Below the pieces are notes generated by a model. It made no database searches. It was given only the letters and a program-made list of their open reading frames with translations, and was not told where the DNA came from. Source: CAZCGA01 sp964498075 (GTDB lineage Bacteria > Desulfobacterota > Binatia > HRBIN30). Taken from it: a DNA stretch of 64,000 bases. The first letter of the stretch is position 1, and every line of letters begins with the position of its first letter. Below are positions 34,606-42,835 of the stretch, in pieces. Location: NCBI GenBank assembly GCA_964498075.1, contig CAZCGA010000004.1:37684-101683 (forward strand), given 5' to 3'. The translations under genes were made by a program, and so were the position numbers.

Positions 34606-37140
34606 TCACGGTGCAGCGGGTCCGTCGAGGTGGATAACGCGTTCGCCGAGCGCGGCAAGTGTCCCGTGCATATCCGCCCGCGTCTCGAGGAGCGCCTGCA
34701 TCGGGTCACCTTTGGTGCGCAACCGCGGCGGAACTGTCCGCATGGTGAAGCGTCTCGGGTCGAGACGAACTCCCACTTCGCGCCACAGCAGCGGCGTCGA
34801 CACCGGCGCCCCGCTGCGCGGCCGCACGGAGAAAGGCGCGACGATGGTCTTTCCGAAACCGTTCTGGAGGAAATCGATGTACACCTTTCCGTCGCGCGCA
34901 CCCAACGGACGCGCCACGGTCGCGATCTCTGGCTGCTCCGCCGCCGCGACCCGGGCGAGCAACTCGGCAAACATCCGCGCCTCTGGGTGCGTCAGGGCTG
35001 CGCCGAGCGGAACGAGAATGTGCAACCCGTCCTGCCCCGAAGTTTTGACGAAGTTGGGCACCTGTAGCTCGTCGAGAAGGGCGTGCAGATGACGGGCCAC
35101 GGCCACGACGTGGCGGAACGGCGCACCCTTCGGGTCCAAGTCGAGAATGGCCCAGTCCGGCCGCTCCAGCGTGCTCCGCCGCGCGCTCCACACGTGCAGC
35201 GGGATGCATCCGGAGTTGATCACGTACAGCAGGGTGCGGACGTCGTTGCAGATGAAGGAGTCGTTGTCCTCGATGCGACAGGTCTCGACCCAATCGGGCG
35301 TGAACGCCGGCGCGTTCTTCTGGAAGAAGCTCTTACCCTCGATGCCATCGGGATAGCGCGTCAGCACCACGGGGCGCTCGCGCAGGTATGGCTGCAGCGC
35401 CGGCCACATCTGCTCGTAGTAACGCAGCAGGTCGCCCTTTGTGTATCCGTCTTGCGGCCAAAACACCTTGTCGAGGTTGACCAACCGCAGCTCTGCCGGT
35501 GGGCTCGCCGCTGGCGTGATGGTCACCTCCGCCAGCGCCCGCCGTGATGACGGCGCCACACACTCGGCCACCGTCTTGTCTTCGCGCAGGCGCAGGAACA
35601 CAGGGTGCCGCAACACGCCGCTCGCCGTCACTTCGGTGTAGCGGACCTCGGCCACCATCGCCGGCTCGACGAACACGTTCACGCGCGGCGACCCCGGTGG
35701 CTTACCGCGGAACGCCGGAGTGCTCCGGACGGCGGTGTGGAGACGCGGCAACAGTGCGGTGATGGTGGAGGGGGCGAGGCCGGTCCCCACATTCCCGGCG
35801 TACACCAGCTGTCCTTCGGTACTCCACGCCAACATCAGTGAACCGAGGTCGCGCCGCGCGCCGCGACCTAGCACGTAGCCGACGATCGCGAGATCCGCCG
35901 TCCGCAACGACTTGATCTTCAGCCAGTCGCGCGAGCGCTTCCCAGTCTGATAAGCGGATGCTGCCCGCTTGGCAACGATGCCCTCCAGCCCGAGCTCACT
36001 CGCCGTCTCGAAGAGCGCCTCACCGTCTTCGGCGAAGTGCTCCGCATACCGCAGGGGCCCGAGATGCGGCACGAGCGCCTGCAGCAGATCCTTACGCGTG
36101 CTGAGGGGCAACGGACGCACATCGTGACCGGCAACCATCAGCAGGTCGAAGCAGAACATCACGACCGGAACCTCCACCTCGGCGCGGGCGATCGTGGTCG
36201 CGGCGCTGAGTCCTAGACGCGTCTGCAAGAGCTCGAACGAGCTGGCGCCGCGGGCATCCAAGGCACAGATCTCTCCATCGAGGATGAAGGCATCGCATGG
36301 AAGGTGGTCGACAGCGCGGGCGATCTCCGGGAAAGTAGCGGTGGCATCGCGTCCGGTTCTGTAACGCAGACGTACGCTGCCGCCACTGTCGCGAGCTGCC
36401 AGCACCCGCACACCATCGTACTTCAACTCGAACAACCAGCCGGGCTTGGAGAACGGACGCTCCGCCGTCTCCGCCAACATCGGTGCGACCGCTGCAGGAA
36501 CATCCACCGCCCGGCGGGCCGCTCCCGCCGCGCGCGCACGCGCCGCGAGCTCAGCCGTTCGCTGAACCCCTTGCTTCAGCTCGTCGACGGTGAGCCCCGA
36601 GAGGACCGACGCCGGCTGTGTCACCGCCGGTTCCGGTGCACTCGGTTGTGCGTCGACCTTCTTGATCAGCAGCCACTCCTTGCCTTTGCCACCCTTCGTA
36701 CGGACGAGCGCCCATCGCCCCCGTAGTTTGTAGCCATGCAACTCGATATCGAGCTTTCCGCGGGCCAGCCCGTCGGCACAGGGTGTCGCATCGACGGTGC
36801 TGTAGCCACCCCGGTCCCAGACGATCATGGCCCCCGCGCCGTAGTTCCCGGCGGGGATCAACCCTTCGAAGTCCGCATACCCCAATGGATGGTCTTCGGT
36901 CTGTACGGCGAGACGCTTCTCCTTCGGATCCACCGACGGTCCGCGCGGCACCGCCCAGCTCACCAGCACTCCATCGATCTCCAGTCGCAGGTCCCAGTGC
37001 AGCCGTCGCGCCGCATGCTGCTGGACAACGAACCGCCCGACACTGGCGGCGGCGCCGGCCCCCTCCTCCGCTCCAAACGGCTCCGGTGTCCGTGCGGGAT
37101 CGCGTTTGTCGCGATACTGCCGGAGAGAACGGTCAGCCAT
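34606..37140 (-). CDS. ligD: Multidomain NHEJ DNA ligase LigD
   Basis: An 844-residue protein with three enzyme modules. The 3'-phosphoesterase domain (~35-160) has VQQHAARRLHWDLRLE with the metal His/Asp. The ATP-dependent ligase domain (~215-530) has nucleophile Lys240 in FELKYDG and the later motif LDGEICALD. The polymerase/primase domain (~560-835) has KVFWPQDGYTKGDLLRYYEQ, WAILDLDPK with the catalytic aspartates, and VKTSGQDGLHILVPLG. The phosphoesterase-ligase-polymerase order is the one seen in Pseudomonas LigD, unlike the Mycobacterium order. It joins double-strand breaks with Ku, encoded divergently 112 bp away. Confidence 0.97.
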   Translation of the reverse strand: MADRSLRQYRDKRDPARTPEPFGAEEGAGAAASVGRFVVQQHAARRLHWDLRLEIDGVLVSWAVPRGPSVDPKEKRLAVQTEDHPLGYADFEGLIPAGNYGAGAMIVWDRGGYSTVDATPCADGLARGKLDIELHGYKLRGRWALVRTKGGKGKEWLLIKKVDAQPSAPEPAVTQPASVLSGLTVDELKQGVQRTAELAARARAAGAARRAVDVPAAVAPMLAETAERPFSKPGWLFELKYDGVRVLAARDSGGSVRLRYRTGRDATATFPEIARAVDHLPCDAFILDGEICALDARGASSFELLQTRLGLSAATTIARAEVEVPVVMFCFDLLMVAGHDVRPLPLSTRKDLLQALVPHLGPLRYAEHFAEDGEALFETASELGLEGIVAKRAASAYQTGKRSRDWLKIKSLRTADLAIVGYVLGRGARRDLGSLMLAWSTEGQLVYAGNVGTGLAPSTITALLPRLHTAVRSTPAFRGKPPGSPRVNVFVEPAMVAEVRYTEVTASGVLRHPVFLRLREDKTVAECVAPSSRRALAEVTITPAASPPAELRLVNLDKVFWPQDGYTKGDLLRYYEQMWPALQPYLRERPVVLTRYPDGIEGKSFFQKNAPAFTPDWVETCRIEDNDSFICNDVRTLLYVINSGCIPLHVWSARRSTLERPDWAILDLDPKGAPFRHVVAVARHLHALLDELQVPNFVKTSGQDGLHILVPLGAALTHPEARMFAELLARVAAAEQPEIATVARPLGARDGKVYIDFLQNGFGKTIVAPFSVRPRSGAPVSTPLLWREVGVRLDPRRFTMRTVPPRLRTKGDPMQALLETRADMHGTLAALGERVIHLDGPAAP

Positions 37141-37252
37141 CCGCGAGTCTCCGTCGCCAGCGCGGCGCGCTCCGCCGGGGCGCTACTTGTCCTCGCGTCG
37201 TCATCGAAACAATGATATGTTTCGCGGCCGTTGATCTGCAAAGGGTGGGACC

Positions 37253-38125
37253 ATGCCAGCGCACGCTATTGCTTCTGGAACCATCAGCTTCGGGCTCGTT
37301 TCCGTACCGGTGAAGCTCTACGCCGCCACCAAGTCGAAGAGCGTATCCTTCAACTTGCTGCACGCCAAGGATAAGTCGCGCCTGCGCCAGCAGTACATTT
37401 GTGCGACGTGTGGAGAGGTCGTCGAGCGCAGCGCCATGCTGAAGGGGTACGAGTACGCCAAGGAGCAGTACGCCGTTCTCACCGACGACGAGCTGCGGGC
37501 CCTGGAACAGAAGACCGAGCAGTCGATCGAGATCGAGGAGTTCGTGCCGATCAGTCAGGTAGATCCGGTCTACTTCGAGAAGGCGTATCTGCTCGGTGCG
37601 GACAAGGGCGGGCAGAAGGCGTATCGGCTGCTCTGTGAGGCCATGCACAAGGCGGGAAGGGGAGCAGTGGCCAAGTTCGCAACGCGCGGCAAGCAGCAGT
37701 TGGTCATCCTGCGCGAGACGCAGGGAGGGTTGATGCTGCACGCCCTCTTTTACGCGGACGAGGTGCGCGACTTCGCCGAGATCGATCGAGGCGAGTCGGT
37801 AACGCCGAAACCTGGAGAGATCGAGCTGGCAATCCAACTCATCGAACAACTCGCGTCGCCATCGTTCGATCCGGGGAAGTACCAGGACGAGTACCGCGAG
37901 CGGGTGCTCGAAGTGATCGACCAAAAGGTGGCTGGACAAGAGGTTGTACTGGCGCCCACTGCGGCTCCGCGGGCCCAAGTCATCGACCTGATGGAGGCAC
38001 TGAAGGCGAGCTTGGCAGCGAAGCAGCGCCAGCCGGCGCAACCGCCGGATGCCGAGGCACGCAAACCCGCTCGTGCCAAGGGAACCGCGGCGGGGGCCAG
38101 GAAGCCCACCGCCAAAGCCAAGTAG
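37253..38125 (+). CDS. ku: Ku protein, bacterial NHEJ end-binding
   Basis: A 290-residue Ku-core protein that forms a homodimeric ring on broken DNA ends and recruits LigD. It begins HAIASGTISFGLVSVPVKLYAAT, the invariant opening, and shows the family segments LRQQYICATCGEVVERSAMLKGYEYAK, VDPVYFEKAYLLGADKGGQKAYRLL and LVILRETQGGLMLHALFYADEVR. A Lys/Ala/Pro-rich tail (~250-290), common in bacterial Ku, likely binds DNA. AAGGGTGGG precedes ATG 37253. It is divergent from ligD; the 112-bp gap holds both promoters. Confidence 0.97.
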   Translation: MPAHAIASGTISFGLVSVPVKLYAATKSKSVSFNLLHAKDKSRLRQQYICATCGEVVERSAMLKGYEYAKEQYAVLTDDELRALEQKTEQSIEIEEFVPISQVDPVYFEKAYLLGADKGGQKAYRLLCEAMHKAGRGAVAKFATRGKQQLVILRETQGGLMLHALFYADEVRDFAEIDRGESVTPKPGEIELAIQLIEQLASPSFDPGKYQDEYRERVLEVIDQKVAGQEVVLAPTAAPRAQVIDLMEALKASLAAKQRQPAQPPDAEARKPARAKGTAAGARKPTAKAK

Positions 38126-38176
38126 GTCTGCACGCCGGCTTGGAGGTCGGGGCTGGGGCGTGCGGAGGGGATGGGG

Positions 38177-39064
38177 ATGAAGGTGACGGTCCCGAATCCC
38201 GGCTCTCCCGCCCCAGCGGCTCGGGTCTTTCGTACTGCAGAGGTCGCACGCATCCTCGGCATGCCGGCGGAACGCGTGCGCGCCGTGGCGCGTGCCGGGC
38301 TGTGCCAGCCAACACGCCGCGCAGGTCTGCTGCAGTTCTCGTTTCAGGACCTCGTGCTCCTGCGCGCCGCTCAGGGACTCCTAGAGGCCAACGTCCCGAC
38401 ACGGCGTCTCCGGCGCGCGCTTGCCCAGCTCGCCCGCCAGCTGCCGTCGGACCGGCCGCTGTCCGGTGTGCGCATTTACGCCGACGGCCGGCAGGTCGTG
38501 GCGCGCGATCGCCGCGCCGCATGGCGACCAGAAAGTGGACAGATCGTCTTCACCTTTGCCGTGGACGAGCTGGCGCGCCAGGCAGGGGTGGTCATACCGG
38601 TGCGCCGCCAGCGCGCGCGCGCCAAGCCGGTCAAGCCGGCGTCGACGCAAGACGCTGCGGCGTGCTTTGAACGCGGGCTCTTGTTGGAGGAGCAGGACGA
38701 TCCGGAGGGGGCACGTACCGCCTACCAAAGCGCCCTCGATCTCGACCCGACGCTGGGCGATGCCTACATCAATCTGGGACGCCTCTTCCATGAAGCGGGT
38801 GCGTCGGTGGAGGCCGCACGGCTCTACCACCACGCCCTCGATTGCGAACCGAGCGATCCGATCGCTCACTACAATCTCGCCTTGGCTCTGGAGGACGAGC
38901 AGCGCTCAGCCGCTGCGCTGGCCCACTATCAACGCGCCCTCGAACTTGACCCGGATTTCGCCGATGCACATTTCAACCTCTCGCAGCTGCTGGAACGTTT
39001 GGGCCAGCGCTCGCGGGCGATGCATCACCTGCGGGCGTACCACCGGCTGACGCGTCGTTCGTAA
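38177..39064 (+). CDS. MerR-type HTH protein with TPR domain
   Basis: A 295-residue protein. The N-terminus (~15-80) is a MerR-like winged helix: FRTAEVARILGMPAERVRAV then LLQFSFQDLVLLRAAQGLL. A middle segment (~90-140) is followed by three TPR units (ARTAYQSALDLDPTLGDAYI, EAARLYHHALDCEPSDPIAH, ALAHYQRALELDPDFADAHF). ATG 38177 is chosen over 38171 for better spacing from GGAGGGG (38164-38170). It lies 51 bp after ku in the same direction. The signal and targets are unknown; it could regulate the repair locus. Confidence 0.82.
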   Translation: MKVTVPNPGSPAPAARVFRTAEVARILGMPAERVRAVARAGLCQPTRRAGLLQFSFQDLVLLRAAQGLLEANVPTRRLRRALAQLARQLPSDRPLSGVRIYADGRQVVARDRRAAWRPESGQIVFTFAVDELARQAGVVIPVRRQRARAKPVKPASTQDAAACFERGLLLEEQDDPEGARTAYQSALDLDPTLGDAYINLGRLFHEAGASVEAARLYHHALDCEPSDPIAHYNLALALEDEQRSAAALAHYQRALELDPDFADAHFNLSQLLERLGQRSRAMHHLRAYHRLTRRS

Positions 39065-39105
39065 GACAACATTCGTTGAACGCCACACGCCGCCGGGGCG
39101 CAGGG

Positions 39106-41343
39106 CTACGGGTGCGGTTTGCAGACGAGCTGCAGACGGTCGCCGTCTTGGGGCGGCCGCAGGTTGGTTACCGCGTCCTTGGGCGGCGTCATCCGGATAC
39201 GCAGTAGCTTGCGGGCCGTTCCACGCCCGCGCCGCAGCGGCACCTTGATCTCCGCGAAGCCTGAGCAGACATTGGGCGTCGTCAGGGGGGGATTGAAGAC
39301 CACGTCGCGGCCGACGCATTTCCCATTTCCGCGGCCCGGTGCCGTGTCGCAGTCACTAGACTGAATACAGGAATTGCCGAGCGAACCCCGATTCCCGCAG
39401 TGTCCGCCGAGCACACCACCAAGGGCTTCCAGCACCGCTTCCAGCGCATCTCGATTGCTCACGTCGGTTGTGGTGGCAGGCCGTTCTTCTCTCGGTGAAT
39501 TCAGGTGGACGCGCTCCACCATCCCGGTTGATTTGCAGGGAATGCGACGGTCAGTGATGTCGAAACACAGTGCGATCCGGAAGGTGCACGTCGTATCGCC
39601 GGGGGTCGCTCCGAAGTCACACAACGGATCATCGTCGAAGCAGGTCAGGAAGGTTGGGTTTATCGGCACGCCGTTGCTGTCGAGCGGCGGGCCCGGCCGG
39701 GAGCAGAACTCCATGGCGCAATCGTTCTTGAGCGAGCCGCAGTAGCCGGGAATCAAGTCATTGTCTTCGCCGCTGCAGGTCGGGACAGGACTGGGCGACG
39801 CGGTTGGTGTGCGCGTTGGTGTTGGCGTTGGCGTTTCAGTCACCGTGTTGGTGGGCGTGGGGGTTGGCGTCTCGGTCGGCGTTGCTGTCGGTGTCTCGGT
39901 TGGTGTGTGTGTCGGCGTCGATGTGAATGTGGGTGTCGATGTGAATGTGGGCGTCGGTGTCATCGTGGGCGTTGCCGTCGGTGTGTTCGTTGGCGTCAGG
40001 GTCGGCGTTGGCGTCAGGGTCGGCGTCGGCGTTGGGGTTTGCGACGGCGTCGGGGTACTGGACGGCGTGTTCGTCGGCGTCAGGGTCGGCGTCGGCGTCA
40101 GGGTCGGCGTCGACGTCGGGGTTTGCGACGGCGTCGGGGTACTGGACGGCGTGTTCGTCGGCGTCAGGGTCGGCGTCGGCGTCAGGGTCGGCGTCGGCGT
40201 CGGGGTTTGCGACGGCGTCGGGGTACTGGACGGCGTGTTCGTCGGCGTCATGGTCGGCGTCGGTGTCATGGTCGGCGTCGGCGTCGGGGTTCGCGACGGC
40301 GTCGGGGTACTGGACGGCGTCAACGTCGGCGTGAGCGTTGGCGTCTGTGTCGGCGTGAGACTCGGCGTCGGCGTCGGTGTCGAGTTGAAGGCGTCATTCG
40401 TTCCAGCCGCATCGGTTGCGAACGTCCGACCCGTCGCGTCGATTTTGAACCCCGCCGCACCCACGCCGAAGCCAGGTGAGCCGTCCCGGCTGGCGACGAA
40501 GACGATCATCTGGCACGTGTTGACTGAAGTGCAGTTGCCTTGCACCAGGAAACCATCGCGCATGCTCTGGGTGGTACCGACGGTATGTGGGTTCGTACCT
40601 CCCGGGAGGTTTCCAACGGCGCTGTTCAGTGTGTCGTCCAACGTTACGGTCTGGCAATCTTGTTCCCCGGACGCGGGGGACGATTGAACAATCGCGGGCG
40701 ACCCACCGCACGGCGCCGGCTGCGCGGACGGAAACACCATGGTCGCACCCATGCAGGTGCCTCCGCCCACGGAACGGACCACGGCTGGATCTCCTGCTAC
40801 GCCGGTTCCAATGTCCACCGCTGCAGGCACTGCGGTAGGAACCGTTCCCACACCAGGATCCGCTGTGTGCACATCGACGAGCGGAACCGTGCTGAATGCC
40901 GGATCGACGCTCACCGTGCGGCCATCGGGTAGCGTCAGCTGCCCCTTGCCACCGGCAGCGCTCGATACGAAGTTCGAGCAGCTCACCGAGTTGCTAGCGA
41001 ATCCACTCAGGACGGTGGTGCGCATTCGATTCGGCAGCAGGATCTCGCTACTCCCCTGCCCCGACACCCCTGCAGCGAAGGCAGTCAAGATGCCGTCCCC
41101 TGGCGGCGATTCGGAACATTGCGAGGAACCGCCGGTGCCCAGCGCTACGCTGCTGATCTGCGTACCTGCGCTACTGACCGTACCACGGATGACGAAGTAC
41201 ACGTGGTTGTCGTCGGATATGCACGTGGTGCTGCCGATTGCCCAGCTCGGCTGGGCTCCGGCGAAAGTCAGGACCAGCGCCAGCAGCGCAAGCCCCAACG
41301 CCGCGAGCATCTCGCGTACACGCATCCGTCCTACCTTGCGCAT
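39106..41343 (-). CDS. Secreted protein with Thr-Pro repeat linker and shared Cys-rich C-terminal domain
   Basis: A 745-residue exported protein. The signal peptide is [20 protein letters not shown], cleaved near SWA. Residues ~30-335 form a Ser/Gly/Cys-rich domain of unknown type. A Thr-Pro linker (~335-525) contains a 28-residue repeat. The C-terminal ~220 residues hold about a dozen Cys with landmarks [57 protein letters not shown] and LQLVCKPHP. The same domain ends the protein at 42836-44671. AGGGAG precedes ATG 41343. The function is unknown, probably cell-surface. Confidence 0.85.
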   Translation of the reverse strand: MRKVGRMRVREMLAALGLALLALVLTFAGAQPSWAIGSTTCISDDNHVYFVIRGTVSSAGTQISSVALGTGGSSQCSESPPGDGILTAFAAGVSGQGSSEILLPNRMRTTVLSGFASNSVSCSNFVSSAAGGKGQLTLPDGRTVSVDPAFSTVPLVDVHTADPGVGTVPTAVPAAVDIGTGVAGDPAVVRSVGGGTCMGATMVFPSAQPAPCGGSPAIVQSSPASGEQDCQTVTLDDTLNSAVGNLPGGTNPHTVGTTQSMRDGFLVQGNCTSVNTCQMIVFVASRDGSPGFGVGAAGFKIDATGRTFATDAAGTNDAFNSTPTPTPSLTPTQTPTLTPTLTPSSTPTPSRTPTPTPTMTPTPTMTPTNTPSSTPTPSQTPTPTPTLTPTPTLTPTNTPSSTPTPSQTPTSTPTLTPTPTLTPTNTPSSTPTPSQTPTPTPTLTPTPTLTPTNTPTATPTMTPTPTFTSTPTFTSTPTHTPTETPTATPTETPTPTPTNTVTETPTPTPTRTPTASPSPVPTCSGEDNDLIPGYCGSLKNDCAMEFCSRPGPPLDSNGVPINPTFLTCFDDDPLCDFGATPGDTTCTFRIALCFDITDRRIPCKSTGMVERVHLNSPREERPATTTDVSNRDALEAVLEALGGVLGGHCGNRGSLGNSCIQSSDCDTAPGRGNGKCVGRDVVFNPPLTTPNVCSGFAEIKVPLRRGRGTARKLLRIRMTPPKDAVTNLRPPQDGDRLQLVCKPHP
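39985..40335. repeat. 84-bp tandem repeat encoding the Thr-Pro linker
   Basis: The landmark GCGACGGCGTCGGGGTACTG recurs at 40041, 40125 and 40209 exactly 84 bp apart, with GCGACGGCG again in phase at 40293. Each unit encodes 28 residues on the reverse strand ([14 protein letters not shown] plus Thr-Pro-Leu runs). Near-identical units indicate recent expansion and possible length variation. Confidence 0.9.
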
Positions 41344-41592
41344 CTGGCTCCCTGGGGCTCCGGCTTCCAAACTACACCATGCCAATCGGTGGGTCCGCCA
41401 TCTTCAAGTAGGAATGGCCGACGCCTCTCCTGCGTTCCACCCACGGCCTTTAAGTCGCGTACCACAGTGGAAAACCATCCGTCAACAAGAAATCGCCACA
41501 AACGCCGAAAGCAGCGATTTCGATGATCGAATGGCAGATTTGACGTCACCTCCTCACATCCAGCTGCGCTTTCGCCGAACAAGGGTGAAACT
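41344..41592. other. Upstream region of the Thr-Pro protein gene, no gene recognised
   Basis: About 250 bp between the start of the minus-strand gene and the left attachment repeat. I see no convincing coding frame; it presumably holds the promoter of the secreted-protein gene. Confidence 0.4.
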
Positions 41593-41633
41593 GCCCCCGG
41601 CGCGACTCGAACGCGCGGCCCCAGGATTAGGAA
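41592..41633. repeat. Left attachment site (attL), tRNA-Arg 3' fragment
   Basis: A 42-bp sequence identical to 50607-50648, containing the T-arm, variable region and half the anticodon arm of tRNA-Arg. Identity stops sharply on both sides. Only this tRNA fragment is present here, as expected for the displaced 3' end of the target gene. Confidence 0.92.
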
Positions 41634-41739
41634 GACCGCCGACGGTGTCCCGGCGCATCACGCCACGTCACCGCAGGCGAAAACTCCGCAACTTTCTGGT
41701 TGCCACGTGTGCACATGCAAGCTCACGTCGGCTTAGCGC

Positions 41740-41757
41740 GGTAGCAGCATGGTAGCA
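41740..41757. repeat. Paired GGTAGCA iterons, left end of element
   Basis: GGTAGCA at 41740-41746 and 41751-41757, exactly 11 bp apart, 107 bp inside the left repeat. The same pair recurs inverted at 41881 and direct at 50540; these are candidate integrase or excisionase arm-type sites. Confidence 0.65.
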
Positions 41758-41836
41758 ACCGCGGGGATGGGCGCGCACGCACGGACCACGCTACGCAGCC
41801 GGCCGAATATGGCCTGAGCACAGGATTGGCTAACCC

Positions 41837-42292
41837 GTGACTGAAAAAAGCTCACGCGAATCCGTTCTGTTGCGAGAAGGTGCTACCGCCCTGCTACCAC
41901 GCCGAGCCCCTCCGATGGCCGACTCTGGCAGAGAACGGCAGACGCTGACGCCGCGCCAGCAACGCGCAATTGTGGCGCTGCTATCGGAGGCAAGTGCACG
42001 GGCTGCAGCAGCCAGTTGCGGTGTGGCCGAGCGCACCCTCTACCGCTGGCTGGCCGACAAGACCTTCCGGCGGGCGTATCGCGAAGCGTCGAGGCGCCTG
42101 CTCGATGACGCAGTCGGCAAGCTCCGCGCGGGAGCCGCGGACGCAATCGATACCTTGCGTTCTGCGCTCAAGGCTGAGGGCGAGAGTGTTCGAGTCAGAG
42201 CCGCACAGGTGCTCCTTGATGCTGCGCTGAAGGCGGATGGGGACGAACTGGCAGCACGCGTAGAGGCGCTGGAGGGAGCCCAGCGGCCATGA
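41837..42292 (+). CDS. Helix-turn-helix protein, small-terminase-like
   Basis: A 151-residue protein from GTG 41837; ATG 41915 would give 125 residues. The core, LTPRQQRAIVALLSEASARA then AAASCGVAERTLYRWLADKT, is an HTH of the type in phage small-terminase-like (phBC6A51-type) proteins, followed by long helices (LLDDAVGKLRAGAADAIDTL, RVRAAQVLLDAALKADGDEL) suited to oligomerisation. In a satellite it could redirect packaging (TerS) or act as a regulator. No large terminase is present. It sits at the left end of the element. Confidence 0.6.
   Translation: MTEKSSRESVLLREGATALLPRRAPPMADSGRERQTLTPRQQRAIVALLSEASARAAAASCGVAERTLYRWLADKTFRRAYREASRRLLDDAVGKLRAGAADAIDTLRSALKAEGESVRVRAAQVLLDAALKADGDELAARVEALEGAQRP
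41881..41898. repeat. Paired GGTAGCA iterons, inverted copy
   Basis: TGCTACC at 41881-41887 and 41892-41898, the reverse complement of the paired motif at 41740 with the same 11-bp period. It lies within or just upstream of the first gene of the element, depending on the start chosen. Confidence 0.6.
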
Positions 42293-42293
42293 C

Positions 42294-42698
42294 ATGGCGG
42301 AACGGCTATCGCGACGAGTTGAGAAGCTAGAGCAGCGAATCCGGCCGCACGACTTGGACGCCCTGGCGGGTGCCTTCGCTCGCTGGTTTCTCGGCGAGGT
42401 GTTGGCGAAATCTTGCCTGCCTCAGGCGGTTGTTCTACTTTCTCAGCGCTGTGGACGCTGCGACCGTCGCAAGCCGCCCGAACCGGCCGGCCGCCGCTGC
42501 GAGGAATGCGGCGGAAGGGGCTGGGTCGAGCCGCCCCCGTGCCCGGCGTGCCACGGCTCAAGCGCAAGTCGTGATCCCCCTCCAGCATGGGCGCTCGAAA
42601 ACTGGGGCACTGACGAAGCAGCGATCGCGCTACGCGCGCACCTTGAAGCCACCGCCTGCTGGGAATGCAGCAACACGGGGCGCAAGGTACGCGACTGA
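42294..42698 (+). CDS. Hypothetical zinc-knuckle protein of the integrative element
   Basis: A 134-residue protein starting two bases after the HTH gene's stop. A helical N-terminus (LSRRVEKLEQRI) is followed by CxxC knuckles: CGRCDRR, CEECGGRGWVEPPPCPACHG (DnaJ-like CxxCxGxG spacing) and CWECSNTGRK. Metal binding is likely; the function is unknown. It is co-oriented and probably co-transcribed with the HTH gene. Confidence 0.6.
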   Translation: MAERLSRRVEKLEQRIRPHDLDALAGAFARWFLGEVLAKSCLPQAVVLLSQRCGRCDRRKPPEPAGRRCEECGGRGWVEPPPCPACHGSSASRDPPPAWALENWGTDEAAIALRAHLEATACWECSNTGRKVRD

Positions 42699-42835
42699 AT
42701 CGACGCCTTCCCGAACCGCGGCGCTCGCGCGCTGGCTAGCCACCGTCACGCAATGGGCGGTGTTGGCGATGTCGCGCAGCTATGGCGGGCGAACCGGAGC
42801 TGCTTAGACGTCGAAGATTGATTCCCTTCCCAACT

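Noticed and set aside
39985..40335. Tandem array considered as a CRISPR
   Set aside because: Units are contiguous 84-bp coding repeats without unique spacers, in frame with a secreted protein.
39761..40687. Gly-Val repeat protein (VGVGV) on the plus strand
   Set aside because: It is the antisense reading of the Thr-Pro repeat; the minus frame has the signal peptide, Cys-rich domain and ribosome binding site.
41592..41633. A second tRNA-Arg gene at the left end
   Set aside because: Only the 3' half of the tRNA is present and the sequence diverges in the anticodon arm, so it is an attachment-site fragment, not a functional tRNA.
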